DNA of 64,000 nt from Volvox africanus (lineage: Eukaryota > Chlorophyta > Chlorophyceae > Chlamydomonadales > Volvocaceae). This document shows, in pieces, positions 1-11,900 of this stretch. The stretch covers positions 863,001 through 927,000 of the forward strand of contig BSDZ01000004.1 of NCBI GenBank assembly GCA_030268105.1. The letters are read 5' to 3'. The position numbers were made by a program, and so were the translations under genes. The stretch's first letter is position 1. Every line of letters begins with the position of its first letter. The notes under the pieces are model-generated. The model saw only the letters and a list, made by a program, of their open reading frames with translations, had not been told where the DNA came from and searched no databases.

Positions 1-120
1 CGCTATCACGTTGGGGAAATTCGCCGTACCACAACGAATGTACGTAGGTACGGATGCAGTACGACGAGCCCTGCTTCACTTCACAGCTGAGCCCGCCTCC
101 GCGTCCGCGTCCGCCACCGG

Positions 121-3067
121 GGCTGATGGAAGACGTTGCTGGTGTTGGTGTTGAGAGTTGTGAGGAAGGCAGCAAAGTGGATGTATGGCGCGGCCGGGGT
201 GGACAAGGTGTTCCTGGCAGCAAGGCGCGGGTGCTCGAGAGACTGAAGGTACGTCGTACGAGGGGCCCAAGGGCACCTGCAGGAGAGGCCTGCTTTTGAT
301 GGTGCTGGTGGTGCTTGTGATGGTGCTGGTGGTGCTGGTGGTGCAGTTGTTGGTTAGGCAGCTGGAAGGCAAGGAGTGAAGGAGACCACTGGGGGATGGT
401 CCCGCTGCGTGCGGGGAAGGAGGGGGTGCGTGTTCTTCCCCCAGTTGCTTTCCGAAACCATCATACCATCAAAACATACAGAAAGTATTTGACCCCCACA
501 GAACCCTTTTCTTTTCCCCTTCCTCTCAGGCCGCTGGGTTCCACTGGGTCATACCCGTCGTGGAAGCCACACCCGAATCCGCCATTTTTGAGCGGGCTCT
601 GTACGACAGAGCACCCCTGGAGCGGTGGGCCAGCGAAGGGTCGCGGGTGGTGCTGTTGGGGGATGCCGCGCACGGAATGCACCCCATGCTGGGTCAGGGT
701 GCCCGGTCGGCATTTGAGGTGCGGTGCGGTCTTAGCATTTCCACGAGCTACACGTCATCGTGCGAGCCCTGTGGGTCAGCGCCCCTAAGAGCCCCCCCAT
801 CATTTGTCTTGGTCATTATATACACCTGATCATGGTGGCGATGCGTGTGTTGGGAAGTGGTCGGAAGTTATCGTAAGAGATCCGTGAACCGGGGGCTGCG
901 AAGGTCTCGTTGGTGGTTTGCAATTTTAGATATGCGATTGTACCTACGTATTTCGGTGGCTCGGAGTCGACACCTCGGTCGACCGAAACTCCCGACATCA
1001 TTTTGTCCTCCCTTTCTTCTTGTTGTTGCGCATCCCACTTCAGTGAACCCAATATTTTTTACGCGGTGCCCTTTTGCCGCCACCAGCAGCAAGGAGGCCA
1101 ATAATAAACTTTATTACGGATTCTATTACATTATTACTTTTATTACGGATTCTATTAATTTATTACGGATTATATTATTATATTACGTTCAAACATTTTC
1201 ACCTTCTCTACCTTGGACGGAACTACATGTCGCCTCCACCTTATCGCGGTTAGCCATGCTTTATAGCAGCGGTATCATGTCGCGTTTATTCGTCCTCCAA
1301 CCCTCACCCGAAACACACACGTGCACACACACTCATGTACACATGCGCTGGCAACTATTTCCGCCACTAAAAAGAGGCCCTACCGCGTCCCCATTATCGT
1401 AAGATGTGCAGGATGCCCACCAGCTGATGTTGGCTCTGGATGGCCTATGGCCCGATGTACCGGCCGCGGTAGAGCAGTACCAACAGCTCCGAGTCCGCAG
1501 GCACGTACGGAGGTGGCCAGATGGGCGAAGGCAGGGGCCGTGGGAACAGGGCGAGTGGGAACGAGTGGGGCAAGTGCAGGTCCGGAACGCGTATGGAATG
1601 GAGTTATCCCGTATCTTCCTCGTTTGATAAATTGGCCTTTATGTGGGTAATGATAGAGATTGTAGTCGGGGGCCCCTCTCCCCCTCTCCCCCTTTCCCTT
1701 CCTCCCTCCCTTTCCCCTTCCTGCATGTCCACCAGCTCCTGTGTTCTATCTGTTATATCCCGATCGCACATGTTACCAAACAACCCATGCTTCCCATCTC
1801 ATCTTTAATGCGTTTTCCGTCCATTCCATGCACCCAACCTGAACTTTCCGACTTTCCGAACATGTACGACGTCTTTCCACCCTCCTTGAAGATTATATCC
1901 CTTCAACATTCAGCCTATTACCTCCTTCCCTCCGAACTCAGTGACATTTTTCTCATCGGGTGCATGCGTCCGTCGCGTTGTTTTACTGCCTTGGACTTGT
2001 GCTTACTCGCCTTTCTTCGTCCTTCGCTGTCCTTGCGCTTAACCTTCGTCTTCCCCTCGCACGCGCACGTCCACTTGCCATCACGACTGCTTCCGCCGCC
2101 GCTGTCCCAGGTCAGTGGGTTCGCGGAACTGCGCTTGGCTCGGTTGGTACGCGCGCGCGCTTCAAGCTGGCCGGGTTGGGTGGATGGGTTGGTTGGGTTC
2201 AGGCGCATGTGGGTTTTTTCTACGGGAGGACCACGCGTTGTCAGCGGCAGCGGCAGCGGCAGCTCCAGTGCCAGCGACGGCGGTCAGGTCAGCTCCACCT
2301 CGGACTCAACACGTCGTTCACTTCGCCGCCAGCAGTACGGCCGATAGTATACATAATTACGGCGTCTCTTCTTCTATTAACAGCTTTAATACGCGGCCTT
2401 GGCGACTACCTAGTTTGCATCACGGCTCCTTTCCACTTTCCCTACTTTGGACGACGTCAGCCATCATCCTCATCGTCACGGTTAGTCCTCGTTCCTTCAG
2501 GACCAGCACCAGGATATTTATCCTCCGTCTCGCCCCTCTCCCCCTGCCTCCCGCCAGCCTCCCGCCAGCCATCAGCTGCCTATGACCCTGGCACACTTCC
2601 GTGTCATCCCACCCACCCATCTCCTCGACCGCAATGCGGATACCTTCTTTGGGTCCTCTTTACTGATTTGAAGTTCAAACATGGGAACACAGAAACAACT
2701 ATCTCCACACCTCTCCCCTCCAGAACGAGTTCCTCTCACCCCCGCAGTTCATCACCGCCCCTACCCTCTCGCGCTCAGGGCCAACCGGGTCCAGGCCTTC
2801 GCCGCCGAGGGAGCCGGACTGAGCGAAATCCGGGAGGCTGCCCGACCTCCCGGCGCAGCATTCAAGGACCGCTGGGAGCGCTGGCAGGAATTCAACCATT
2901 GGATCAACCAGTACCCGACCAATATGGATGGAGACCCCAACAGCAAGTGGTGGAAGCCGCCGCCGCAGCAGCCAGCGGTGGGGACGGATACAGCTAAGGC
3001 TACAGCCGAGGCGGCTGCTGTTGTTGTTGCTGCTGCTAAGGATTATGGCAAAGCTGACAGTGCGTAA
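121..3067 (+). CDS. FAD-dependent monooxygenase, 3' part (zeaxanthin epoxidase/salicylate hydroxylase-like)
   Basis: Exons seen: about 121-248, 530-718, 1412-1590 (donor least certain) and 2779-3067, where TAA ends the frame; all junction phases agree. Exon 2 carries the family's second flavin-binding motif, GDAAHGMHPMLGQGARSAFE, and exon 3 continues with DAHQL, which matches the GD(A/S)xHxMxPxxGQGxxxxxED signature of class A flavoprotein hydroxylases. Upstream of it, an ALYDRAP stretch corresponds to the family's (I/L)YDR(T/A)P segment. Such enzymes use NAD(P)H and O2 to hydroxylate or epoxidise small molecules; the substrate cannot be told. The N-terminal Rossmann GxGxxG part is not in the window, so the gene is cut by the left edge or has further upstream exons. 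The C-terminal exon holds an alanine-rich tail after WWKPPP. An extra exon between 1590 and 2779 cannot be excluded. Confidence 0.75.
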
Positions 3068-4178
3068 GCCTGCAGGCCATGGCTGATTTCGTTCAACCGC
3101 CTTTACTTATTTTCAATACTACGTCAAGCAGTACATCTACCTACATCTAGCGCTTGCCACAATGTCCTGCTGTACCAACACAAAGCAAGATGATCCGCCA
3201 TCTTTGTCGCAAGTGACCTGCTCTAATGGATTGAGTACTCAGGTCAGGGCCATGAAACTGGGAATGATGAACTATGTTTGCATACATGAGAAATAGATCT
3301 CCCCGGGCCTTGAGAGAGGATGCAGGAGAAGCTTCAGACAGCTTCTAAGTTGACTAAATTACATTTGAGTTATCGGCGTCAGTCGGCGCCGTCAAGTGGG
3401 CTGCAAAAGACAGTTTTATACAAGCTAGGTACCTATTGCCGGACGGGACTCGGTAGGTAAGAAAGTTGTGTGGAATTCGACGATGTCAATAATGCCGACC
3501 GCAACCTGGTCAAATTCCAACTTCCTTGTGAAGTGAAAAATGGAATGCCTCTCCAGGCCTGGTGTTAAGGTTAACATTGGATCCATTGAGCGGGATACTG
3601 TTTGCAGCTCCAGGGCTGGAGAAAGTTTCCAAAAAAAATAAGGCCTTGCACTTCAACCTACTTGGGGAGCAAACCCCAAGCAATCGACAACACGAAACCC
3701 ACCCCGCACTCCACTCCTCTCCCTCTCCACTCTGGTCCCATGCCCACGGGTTGGACGCAGCAGAGCCTGCCCTCAATCAAATACAAGTACGAAATGGTAA
3801 GCCAGCTCGCAACTCCTCCCAGTCGTGCTTTGGAAACCTTAGGTCCGATGGCTCGGCAGCGCTCCGGGACAGACATGTCTTCGCGTCCTTGACAGGCGAT
3901 GAGGCAATTGCTTCCTTGCAGCCACCCTTGTATTGCAAGTAAGTTTATAATGATACTTATGGTTACCAAGCGGAGTCACTGCGTAATATTTTCAGTACCA
4001 ACGGCTAAACCGGCGGCTCCTCCGATCGCTGTTTCCGATCGCCCCTCCCACCCTGTATACCCTGCTTTCCCTCCCCCGAATACAAACATCACTGCCTCCC
4101 TCTCGACGAGCTTCAAAATTCGATGACCCCACGACCCAGAACCCATACACTCTCTCTCATACAGACATACACTTACAC
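3068..4178. other. intergenic, no gene recognised
   Basis: This stretch lies between the convergent ends of the FAD monooxygenase and the histidinol-phosphatase. Short open frames on both strands show no family resemblance. A TTACA (TGTAA on the minus strand) lies directly beyond the histidinol-phosphatase stop at about 4173, as expected for a green-algal polyadenylation signal. Confidence 0.5.
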
Positions 4179-6214
4179 TCAGTGCTGCCAATCCAGGATC
4201 TTCAGCGCCTGAAGGTGCAGTGCCGGATCCCCCGCCGCGCACACCTCCCCGGGCCAGCCGGACTTGAGGTCTGTGGCTCCAGGGGAGGGTTGCCACACGA
4301 GCGGCCGGCCACTCCAATCCGTCATCACACCCCCGGCTCCCTGAAGACGCCAAGACACGGGATGGGGGTGCAGTATCAAACAAAGGACATCAGGAAATAC
4401 CAACATAATGCGATGAAGCCAATGACCGAATCCAGAGAACGCCATAATGGCTGAACGTGCCCGAGAAAGATCTCGGCAGGTCGGTATTAACGGGATGATG
4501 ATGATGATGATAATGATAATGATAATAATGATAATGATAATGATAATAGTAATAATAAGAACAACAACAATAATGATGATGATGATTTCATTATCATGAT
4601 AATAATGATACAATTCGGATACTCGTAAGAAATTGGAAACGGGGAGGAAGTCGACAGCGGAATGAACCACCGACATCCGAGCCGCCTGATTGATTCTGCA
4701 GCAACGGCGCACAGTCACACACTGCAAGTACCTGAACGGCAACACTGTAAATACCTGTACGACCGGGACGAGCGCCATGTAATCGTAAGGTTTCAGGTCC
4801 GCCTCCACCACCAGGTCGCAATGCCCGGCTGCCAACAGGCCATAAGCGTAGCAATCGCAGCCGTACATCGGAATTCGCACTTGGTCTCGGAGGCGGTTGA
4901 AGGCCGCCTCATTGTCACCTGCTTTCACGGGTGCATGGAAAACAAACAAAAAAGGTACCTTAAGACTTAGTAAGACGTAGTACTGCCTAACAGCTGATTC
5001 TAAGCACATCAACAACTCTTTTAAAGGCGGACAGATAATAATGTTATGAACTCGAGAGCACAGCGCACCGAAAGGCGCCCTCAGTACCTGAGAACATATG
5101 CGGCGTCGTTGCATACAAATACGCTAGCTTCACGTCGATGCAGGGGCGGGTTCGCAGGGTTTGGCCGTTGAGGGTTGTCGGCTGACCCACCACACCCACC
5201 CAGCGCTCCTGATCAACCAGTTTAAAAAATGAGCGGCAGGAGATGGGAGGAGGCCGGTGAAACGCACACTTGGTTTGCGTCGGACTGCTTATGGTGTGGT
5301 GCAGTAAGTGGTGGATGACAGGCAACCCGCCAACTCACAGCCCCGGACACAGCGGCTTCGCAGGGTAATGTTAATTCATGCGAAGGAATACGCAAGAGAC
5401 GATGTTCCAAAATTTCCAGATATAGATTTACAGCATAGAAGGAGCATTGTGATGATGTGGGGTTTGATGCCCGTACCTTCGTGATGGGCTGATCGATGAT
5501 ACCCAGTACGGGAGAGCCCTCGTACACCAACGATATCAGAGTCCCAAACAGCGGCTTGCCTGTGCACAGAAATGTTGCAAAAGCTGGAGTAAGGCATGGC
5601 AAATGGCCGCAAATAACCGTAAACGACTTGTCGTGAAATGCACACTCCACATTTGCTTTTGAGTTTATACTCTTTCATTTCTTGTACAAAGTCACACTTG
5701 GACCTTAAAATTCATGCATCTTACCTGTAATGAAGCTCTTTGTCCCATCAATTGGGTCAAGTACCCACATATACTTCGAGGCCGCGCCACTTCCAAACTT
5801 GAGCCCATGTTCTTCGCCAAAAATCCCGTGATCCGGAAATGTTTGCTCAATTTTCTCGCGCATAGATATCTCAGCTTGGCGGTCAGCGATCGTTACAGGG
5901 CTAGTGTCGCCCTTTGACTCGACGTCAACCAACGTCCTGCCGACATCGAAAGATCTCGATCACAAATCTTGCACGATTTTCAGGTAAGAAAGCCCTGACC
6001 ACAAAATGTGAATAATTACTTACCGGAAGTACTTCCGCGTGATTTGCGCGGCAGCATCGGCAAGCTGGTGTGCCAGGTGTACGTACGAGTCCTTGAAGTC
6101 CGATGGCAAAGCCATTCTTGCAACTTGCCGAAAACTAACTTGCGGGCGCTGCAAGCGTCCCACAAAAGGTACAGCCGTCGCTCGGCAGCCCCTGCAAGTG
6201 TCACGCAAAATCAT
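4179..6214 (-). CDS. HISN7: histidinol-phosphatase of the inositol monophosphatase fold (IMPL2/HISN7 type)
   Basis: Dephosphorylates L-histidinol phosphate in plastid histidine synthesis (known for plant IMPL2). Six exons on the minus strand: 6214-6024, 5936-5725, 5559-5477, 5208-5088, 4918-4755 and 4340-4179. All phases close, giving about 310 aa. Visible motifs in order: SPVTIAD, GEEHG, the metal-binding WVLDPIDGTKSFITG signature, GKPLFGTLISL, PVLGIIDQP, ERWVG, YGCDCYAYGLLA, DLVVEADLKPYDYMALVPVV and GAGGVMTDW. The combination of DPIDGTKSFITGKP with YGCDCYAY is that of plant HISN7 rather than of generic inositol monophosphatases. The ATG at 6214 gives about 45 residues rich in R and A before the conserved YVHLAHQLADAA segment, fitting a short plastid transit peptide, although the exact start is a guess. 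Intron 5 contains a GAT/AAT microsatellite. The next gene, IFT81, has the same orientation but lies 2.7 kb upstream. Confidence 0.9.
4493..4612. repeat. GAT/AAT microsatellite in HISN7 intron 5
   Basis: Imperfect GAT and GATAAT triplet/hexamer runs lie wholly inside the last intron of the histidinol-phosphatase (4341-4754). Read in one minus frame they give a run of isoleucines, which is an artefact. Confidence 0.85.
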
Positions 6215-6239
6215 AGGCTGCAACTTAATTTGCAATCAT

Positions 6240-8901
6240 ATAGATTTTAGTTATTAGGTTATGTTCTCTTCTTTGATTTGATTTCGGGCACCTGAACTGC
6301 AAGTTTGTCCTCATTGCTAGGCCTTCAATTCTAGTCAGATGCGCACCCAAGCTCTCACAGTAACACGTAATTATCTCGAGGTAGGTAGGTTTCTGCCTGT
6401 CTAGCTGTCGTTTATTTGTGACGGTTGTCGTACACTATTCAGCCTCCGGAAGTAACGACTTACGACAGTACGAGTCGGCTTGAGGAGATGGTGGAGAAGA
6501 TCCTCGCACAAATAAAAAATTTATCCAGATGATCAAGGATACTGTGCTGTGTTCATACAAAGCTTGCACCCGGACGGGAGAGGTAAGGTCGCAGCACATA
6601 CGCAAATGCGGGAGACTTTCGAGGAACGGCTAACATGCTAATGACAGATAGATGTCCACTGTCCAAGTCCCGGGGTGATTAAACTCATGCACGACAACAG
6701 GCTGCTGCCGTATGTCCCCGAGGGGCCTGGCTGCCAAGGCCTGCAAAGTTGCACAACATCATCGACGACACTGCCAAGTAGGAAGCACCAGATTTTACCA
6801 CGCCTTCAGGATCGCATTGAGGGCCCAGAGAGCTCTGTGAGATGATATGCCACGGACGGGAGCATGTCCACGCCAGTGCGACGATACCCGGGTAGCCAGG
6901 TTCACCCGCACGACAAGTGCGCACTGGAAAGCCAAGGAGATGTGTTGGACCAGAAGGACGTCCTCATCGTACTGGACGTGCTTGGCCAACATGGGCTACA
7001 ACATGGCCATCTTTCCCCAGGCATGAGACAACAATGGAGCCACTCGATCCTTTTGGCCTGTGGTATGGGCCTTACGGGTTCCAAAAGCTTATGAATACGT
7101 ACACAACTATATGGACGCTGTACTGGTGGTTGTAGTGACCTGAGCACTACCACCGTCGTGATTCCATTTCAGGCCTCAAGTCAAGGTCCGGCGTGGGGTG
7201 CCATGCATAAGGCTACCCAGTTCCCCTTTCCTAGGCTGACAGGCGGCCCCTCGGTGACTTGTGTGAGCTCTTTGTCCTCAGATTCGTTGGTCCCACTCCT
7301 ACTGACAGGTGTCCAATAAATGTATGTGGCGAACCTATTGCGCTCAGCTCAGCCCCACCGGTCCGTGATGTATTTAAACGTACGACACTCACGCTTGGGC
7401 GTCCTACGAGGCAGCTCACCATACAGACAGGTTAAACGACACGCACGTGGCTTGGCCGCTGACCACAGCACGAAGAACAAAACATGCCCACTCGCTCTTA
7501 GCCTTAACACGTATTCTGCGGGTGAAGCCACTGCATCGCGGTGCCAGCTATTCACAGTTTGTCAATACCCCAAAACGTACCCTGGGATGCAAAAGATAAA
7601 TCTATGTTCGTATACACGTGTTGCAAGGTGAGGCGGCTCCTCCATCCAACTGATAGGGCCTTCCTGGTTGAAACCCTGACGGCAACCATCCCCATGACAC
7701 GCTATGTACAAAATCTTTACGGCAAGCGAGCCCCTTGCCCCGCCATCTGCCTCTTCTATGGAAGTTGATGATCCAGCAATATCAGCGCCCTCCATGACCT
7801 CCGTCCGCAGGCTACCAGCACGCCACGACCAAACCCACTTGGCCGCACCATTTTAAAGTGATTCTATAAAGATGCATCTGCCCCAATTAATCCCCCCTCT
7901 GTAGTATTTTATCTCCTGGGCGCATGCGATGGTTGCCACGCTGTCGATCCGGCAAACAGCAAAGGCAAGGCAGGCAGTGCTGCGGCAATAACCCCGGTCG
8001 CGACAACTCTGTACAGATGTCCCGTCGGGAGGCAGCGGGGTATGTGGGGTATGTCTTAATTGTCGTGGAGGCGCCAGCAGCCTTTAAGTTGGTGATCCTG
8101 TCGCACGCCATTTCAATTCCGAAGTGTATAATGCCATGACGCGAGGTGCCGCGCGCTTGCTATCAGGCTCGTCAACTTCCACACTGCAACCCGCTGCTGC
8201 CATGCCACCGGCATCGGCGGGTTGTCAAATCGGCATGACCACCTTGTGCACAAAACACTACTTCACTGATCGGCATTGCTACTCCCGGCGCTCTTCCCAA
8301 TCCCGGACCGCTGCCGCCAATATCACCACCAATATCGTCCCACACCGTTCCATTGTGGCGGCATGGCATCAGCAGCATTATGGAATATATTGCGCACATC
8401 GGATTCTCTTAACGTCGCGGCCATTGCCCTGCTGCACGGGACCATGGGAGGGCTCTCGACTGCTATCGTTCGCACATGCAGGCCGCGGAGACTCCTTGCT
8501 GTTGCATGGCCCACCACGCCCGTGGCACAGCCCTGCTGCAAAGCAGGACTACGTACAAATAAAACACTGGCTGATGATGCTCGGTCCGGCTTAAATACGG
8601 CGTTGTGCTCTCCGTCCATAACTGCGTCACCCAGTCGGGCTTTCAAACCGACATCCAGATTACCCCATAGTCATCAGGGGTGCTTATCTATTACCTGTTC
8701 ACAGATCACCGCAAGAAATGCATCCAAACGAAGCGCCCACATGCGTGCATTCCAGCAGCGTGTGGGTTTCCTAAACCCAAGAACCCATGTCCCTCCTCCG
8801 CTAAATGACCCAAGCTCCAGAGCCTCCTCATACCCTTATATGCTCAACGCCGACAAGACACCTCCGACGGGAGGCGATTTTCATCAGGGACAGAAGACCC
8901 A
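6240..8901. other. 2.7 kb intergenic, no gene recognised
   Basis: Between the 5' end of HISN7 and the 3' end of IFT81. Many short overlapping frames occur on both strands, but none shows a family motif, a signal peptide or a consistent splice pattern. The proline-rich and cysteine-rich frames at 8124-9088 run across the IFT81 stop codon on the opposite strand and are not believed. A diverged or lineage-specific gene cannot be excluded near 6700-7150. Confidence 0.4.
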
Positions 8902-11900
8902 TCAGAGCTGTAACACGTTTGCCGAGCCCGTGTCAAAGGTCTGCCCTCCCGCCCCCGGGCTGCCGCCACCGCCACTGCCACCGCCACCGCCGGAGCCCAC
9001 ACTTGGTCCATCCGGATCTCTGATGCCTCGCGCCAGGTTGAGCTTGAGCTGCAGCAGCCGGAGCATGTCGTTCATGATATCGATCTGACTCAGGCCGGAG
9101 GTGTGCGTGTCCTTGATCTCCCGCTGCCTCTCCCGCAACATCTTGGTGACCTCCTCCGCCTCCTTCACCCTGGTCTCATACCTATCCGGGCAGGCAGCAA
9201 GACCAGACAGTGAGATGGGATACAAATACACGTGTATGCGGGTTCTTTTAACTTCATTTCCAAATTCTTAAACCTGGTCTGCCCGTTGCTCGTCCTGAAT
9301 ACCCAGGGGTCAGAGAAGACGCAATCAGGAGGTATAGGAAGGTAACTATGGGCAAATCCAAATCAATTTGTATTAATATGCTGTGCGGGATAAGTCGTGT
9401 TCTGGACAACACGCAAAGTTTTCGCCTTACGACATTCTAACACGGTGCCTCGACCAACGAGGCAGCACAGCTTCACATAAAAATGCTTTGCTTGCACTGC
9501 CACTGTCGCGGCATCATGCATGAAGACATGTACGTCTTCCCCTATAGAAAGGAACGCTCCCTGTGTTAGTCTGTCATCTTAGTTTATCCGATGTATTCAA
9601 CCAAGTGTTCATTCCAGGACCCCATTGATGATTCGGCCAGCCCCTCTTTGCTCATGCGTTTGCGTCCATGGCGCCTGCCATTTGTGGACACGCGAACCCT
9701 CAAGTAGTTATTGCCCAGCGGGTTCCAGCCGCCTTACTTCTCGCGCAGGCGCTCCGCGGCGGGTCCGCTGGTGACCTTTCGGATGTTCTGGTCGGTGATG
9801 TGCAGCTGGGAGTGCAGCAAATGGTACTTGGACTCGTTCTCCGAAACCTCGTGCTGGGGTTGAGAGGAAAAAGCAGCAGGACAGGACGACAAGAAGAGAA
9901 GAAGACCAATTGGAGAACAATGGTCATCAAGGGAAGGGATAGGAAGGGACGAGGCCGGAGGTAGGAAATTGCAGAAACGGACTGAAGTTGGGAGGCAGGG
10001 AGGCAGCGGGGCGCCGGCACAGCACAAGGTTCTGGTGAGAGCTACTTGCGGTAGTACGATTACGCGTCCACTGCTCCATGGCTTTGCCCATAGTTACCCC
10101 ACATTGGCTTTCAACCTACCCTATCTTTGCAAGCGGTTGCACCCGGGTGAAGAACAGTTTCCCTAAAAAACAGAATCTTAGGCACGATAACAGCCCCATA
10201 CCTGAACACAATTTCCAAATAATTTAACACCTAATTACAACATAATCTGTCCCTTGCCCGATTGGAACGTACCTTGAGCCCAGACACCTCCGATTCCAAC
10301 GCGGCGGTGCGCGCCTCAAAAGTGGCGACCACGTTGTCATACGCGGTCTTCTTCTCCACGTATTTTGCCTCGAACTCCTGGGATGGCGCAGATATTCACG
10401 GGCAGTACGCGGAATGCCGTGGATGGATGGTGTTGGGAGAACTCAAATAAGGATTGACTGGTCGCTGCAACGGTGCCACTCCGTGACACTGGGATCGGTG
10501 AAAGGCTTGTTTTGTGGCTACGAGCCAGGACACGTCCTGCCAGGTGCTGCTAACCGCCCGGAAATGAGGACCTGCTTGTGCCTCGAGTGCTCAAAATAGT
10601 GAACCATAATGCCCATAATCCACTGCCCTAGAGATAAAAAGAAGGGATGCATTACCACATTCGCATTATGCGCAGCTGGGAAGTTCCGCCCAAAAGACTG
10701 GAATAAAAGACTAAAATACGCTGCCCTCAGTGTTCCCCCCATCGGCAATGCCCACCACACCTTACGGTGGGTTTTCCTTACATTTCCTACTCCCCACTCA
10801 AACTCCCCCTCCGTACCGCGAAGTCCTGCCGCACGGTACGGAGCTTTTTGATCTGGGGCGCCAGCTGCTGCTTCCGCTGGTTAATTGCGTTGTTAATCTC
10901 CTCAACTGTACGGGAGATCTCAATCAGCGTCATACCCTTTTCTTCGTCCATCTGGCTCTTGGCCTCCGACACTTTCTCCAGGTGTTGAGCCACATCCGTA
11001 AAGCCCTGTGGAATCGGACGTTGGGAGAGCGGTAATTTTCGCGTATTCTGTTCCTTACATACCAGAAAAAGTACACTGTACCTACGTGTCGGGGCGGGTT
11101 GTTTGATGAGCATGCAGAACAATACCGAATCGGTCAATGAAGCCGAGCGGCGGAAGCAATTTTATGAACATATCAATGCGAAGAGGAAGAAGCACTAGCA
11201 CAACCTGACCCTTGAACAGCTGAACCCTAACCACCAATGATATTTGCTGGTATTGCAGCTCCTCCCTCAGGCTGACCACTGGCCACCACTACGTCTCCCT
11301 CTTCATATCCTACAAACATCCGGAGTTACGCCCACAGCCGGTGGCAACGCCTAAACCGCGTGCGCGGTCCCCATGACAGCCCCCCAAGCAGCCAGACGCA
11401 CGTCTTCCTCCTTCCCAATCATCTTCCGGCTTCATGGTTTGCACCCCTAGTTTGTCAGGACGTTCGTCCTCCCAACCCCTCCCACCTGGACGTATATCGA
11501 CTTTTCATTGATCTTTGGTTTCATTGGCTTCCTTTTCATTCATCATTGGCTTCATCATTGGTTTCATTGATCATTGGTTTCTTTCTTGTCGTCAATATTG
11601 ATTTGGTCTCCGAGTTATATCACCGGGTTTTCGGTTCTATTCCTCATGTGCATTGTGCACTTGCGTCCTGCCTACCATCTTCCCCCTTTCTCACCGAGAT
11701 GCCCTGCTGCTTCTCGATCTTCTTGACCTTCTCAACCATGGCTTGCTCCTGGGCCGCCAGCAGCTCCTCCGTGTGCGCCAATACGAACACCTCGGCTTCC
11801 AGGTCACCGAGCTCCTTCTTCATCTTTTTGTAACTGCGGCAAACGTAAACGAGGGGTTGGATCACGTGCCGCCCAGAATCAACCGCGACCGAAAAGCCGG

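Noticed and set aside
1643..2585. Three overlapping plus-strand frames of 150-345 codons
   Set aside because: Low-complexity, C-rich sequence open in all frames; it lies in the last intron of the FAD monooxygenase and no frame fits the family.
4179..5114. A 311-codon minus frame with a run of isoleucines
   Set aside because: It reads through HISN7 exons 5 and 6 and the intervening intron; the Ile run is the GAT microsatellite and splice sites are clear.
8124..9088. Plus-strand frames of 156 and 270 codons with a proline-rich end
   Set aside because: The proline-rich part is the complement of the IFT81 glycine-rich tail and stop codon; no start or splice support.
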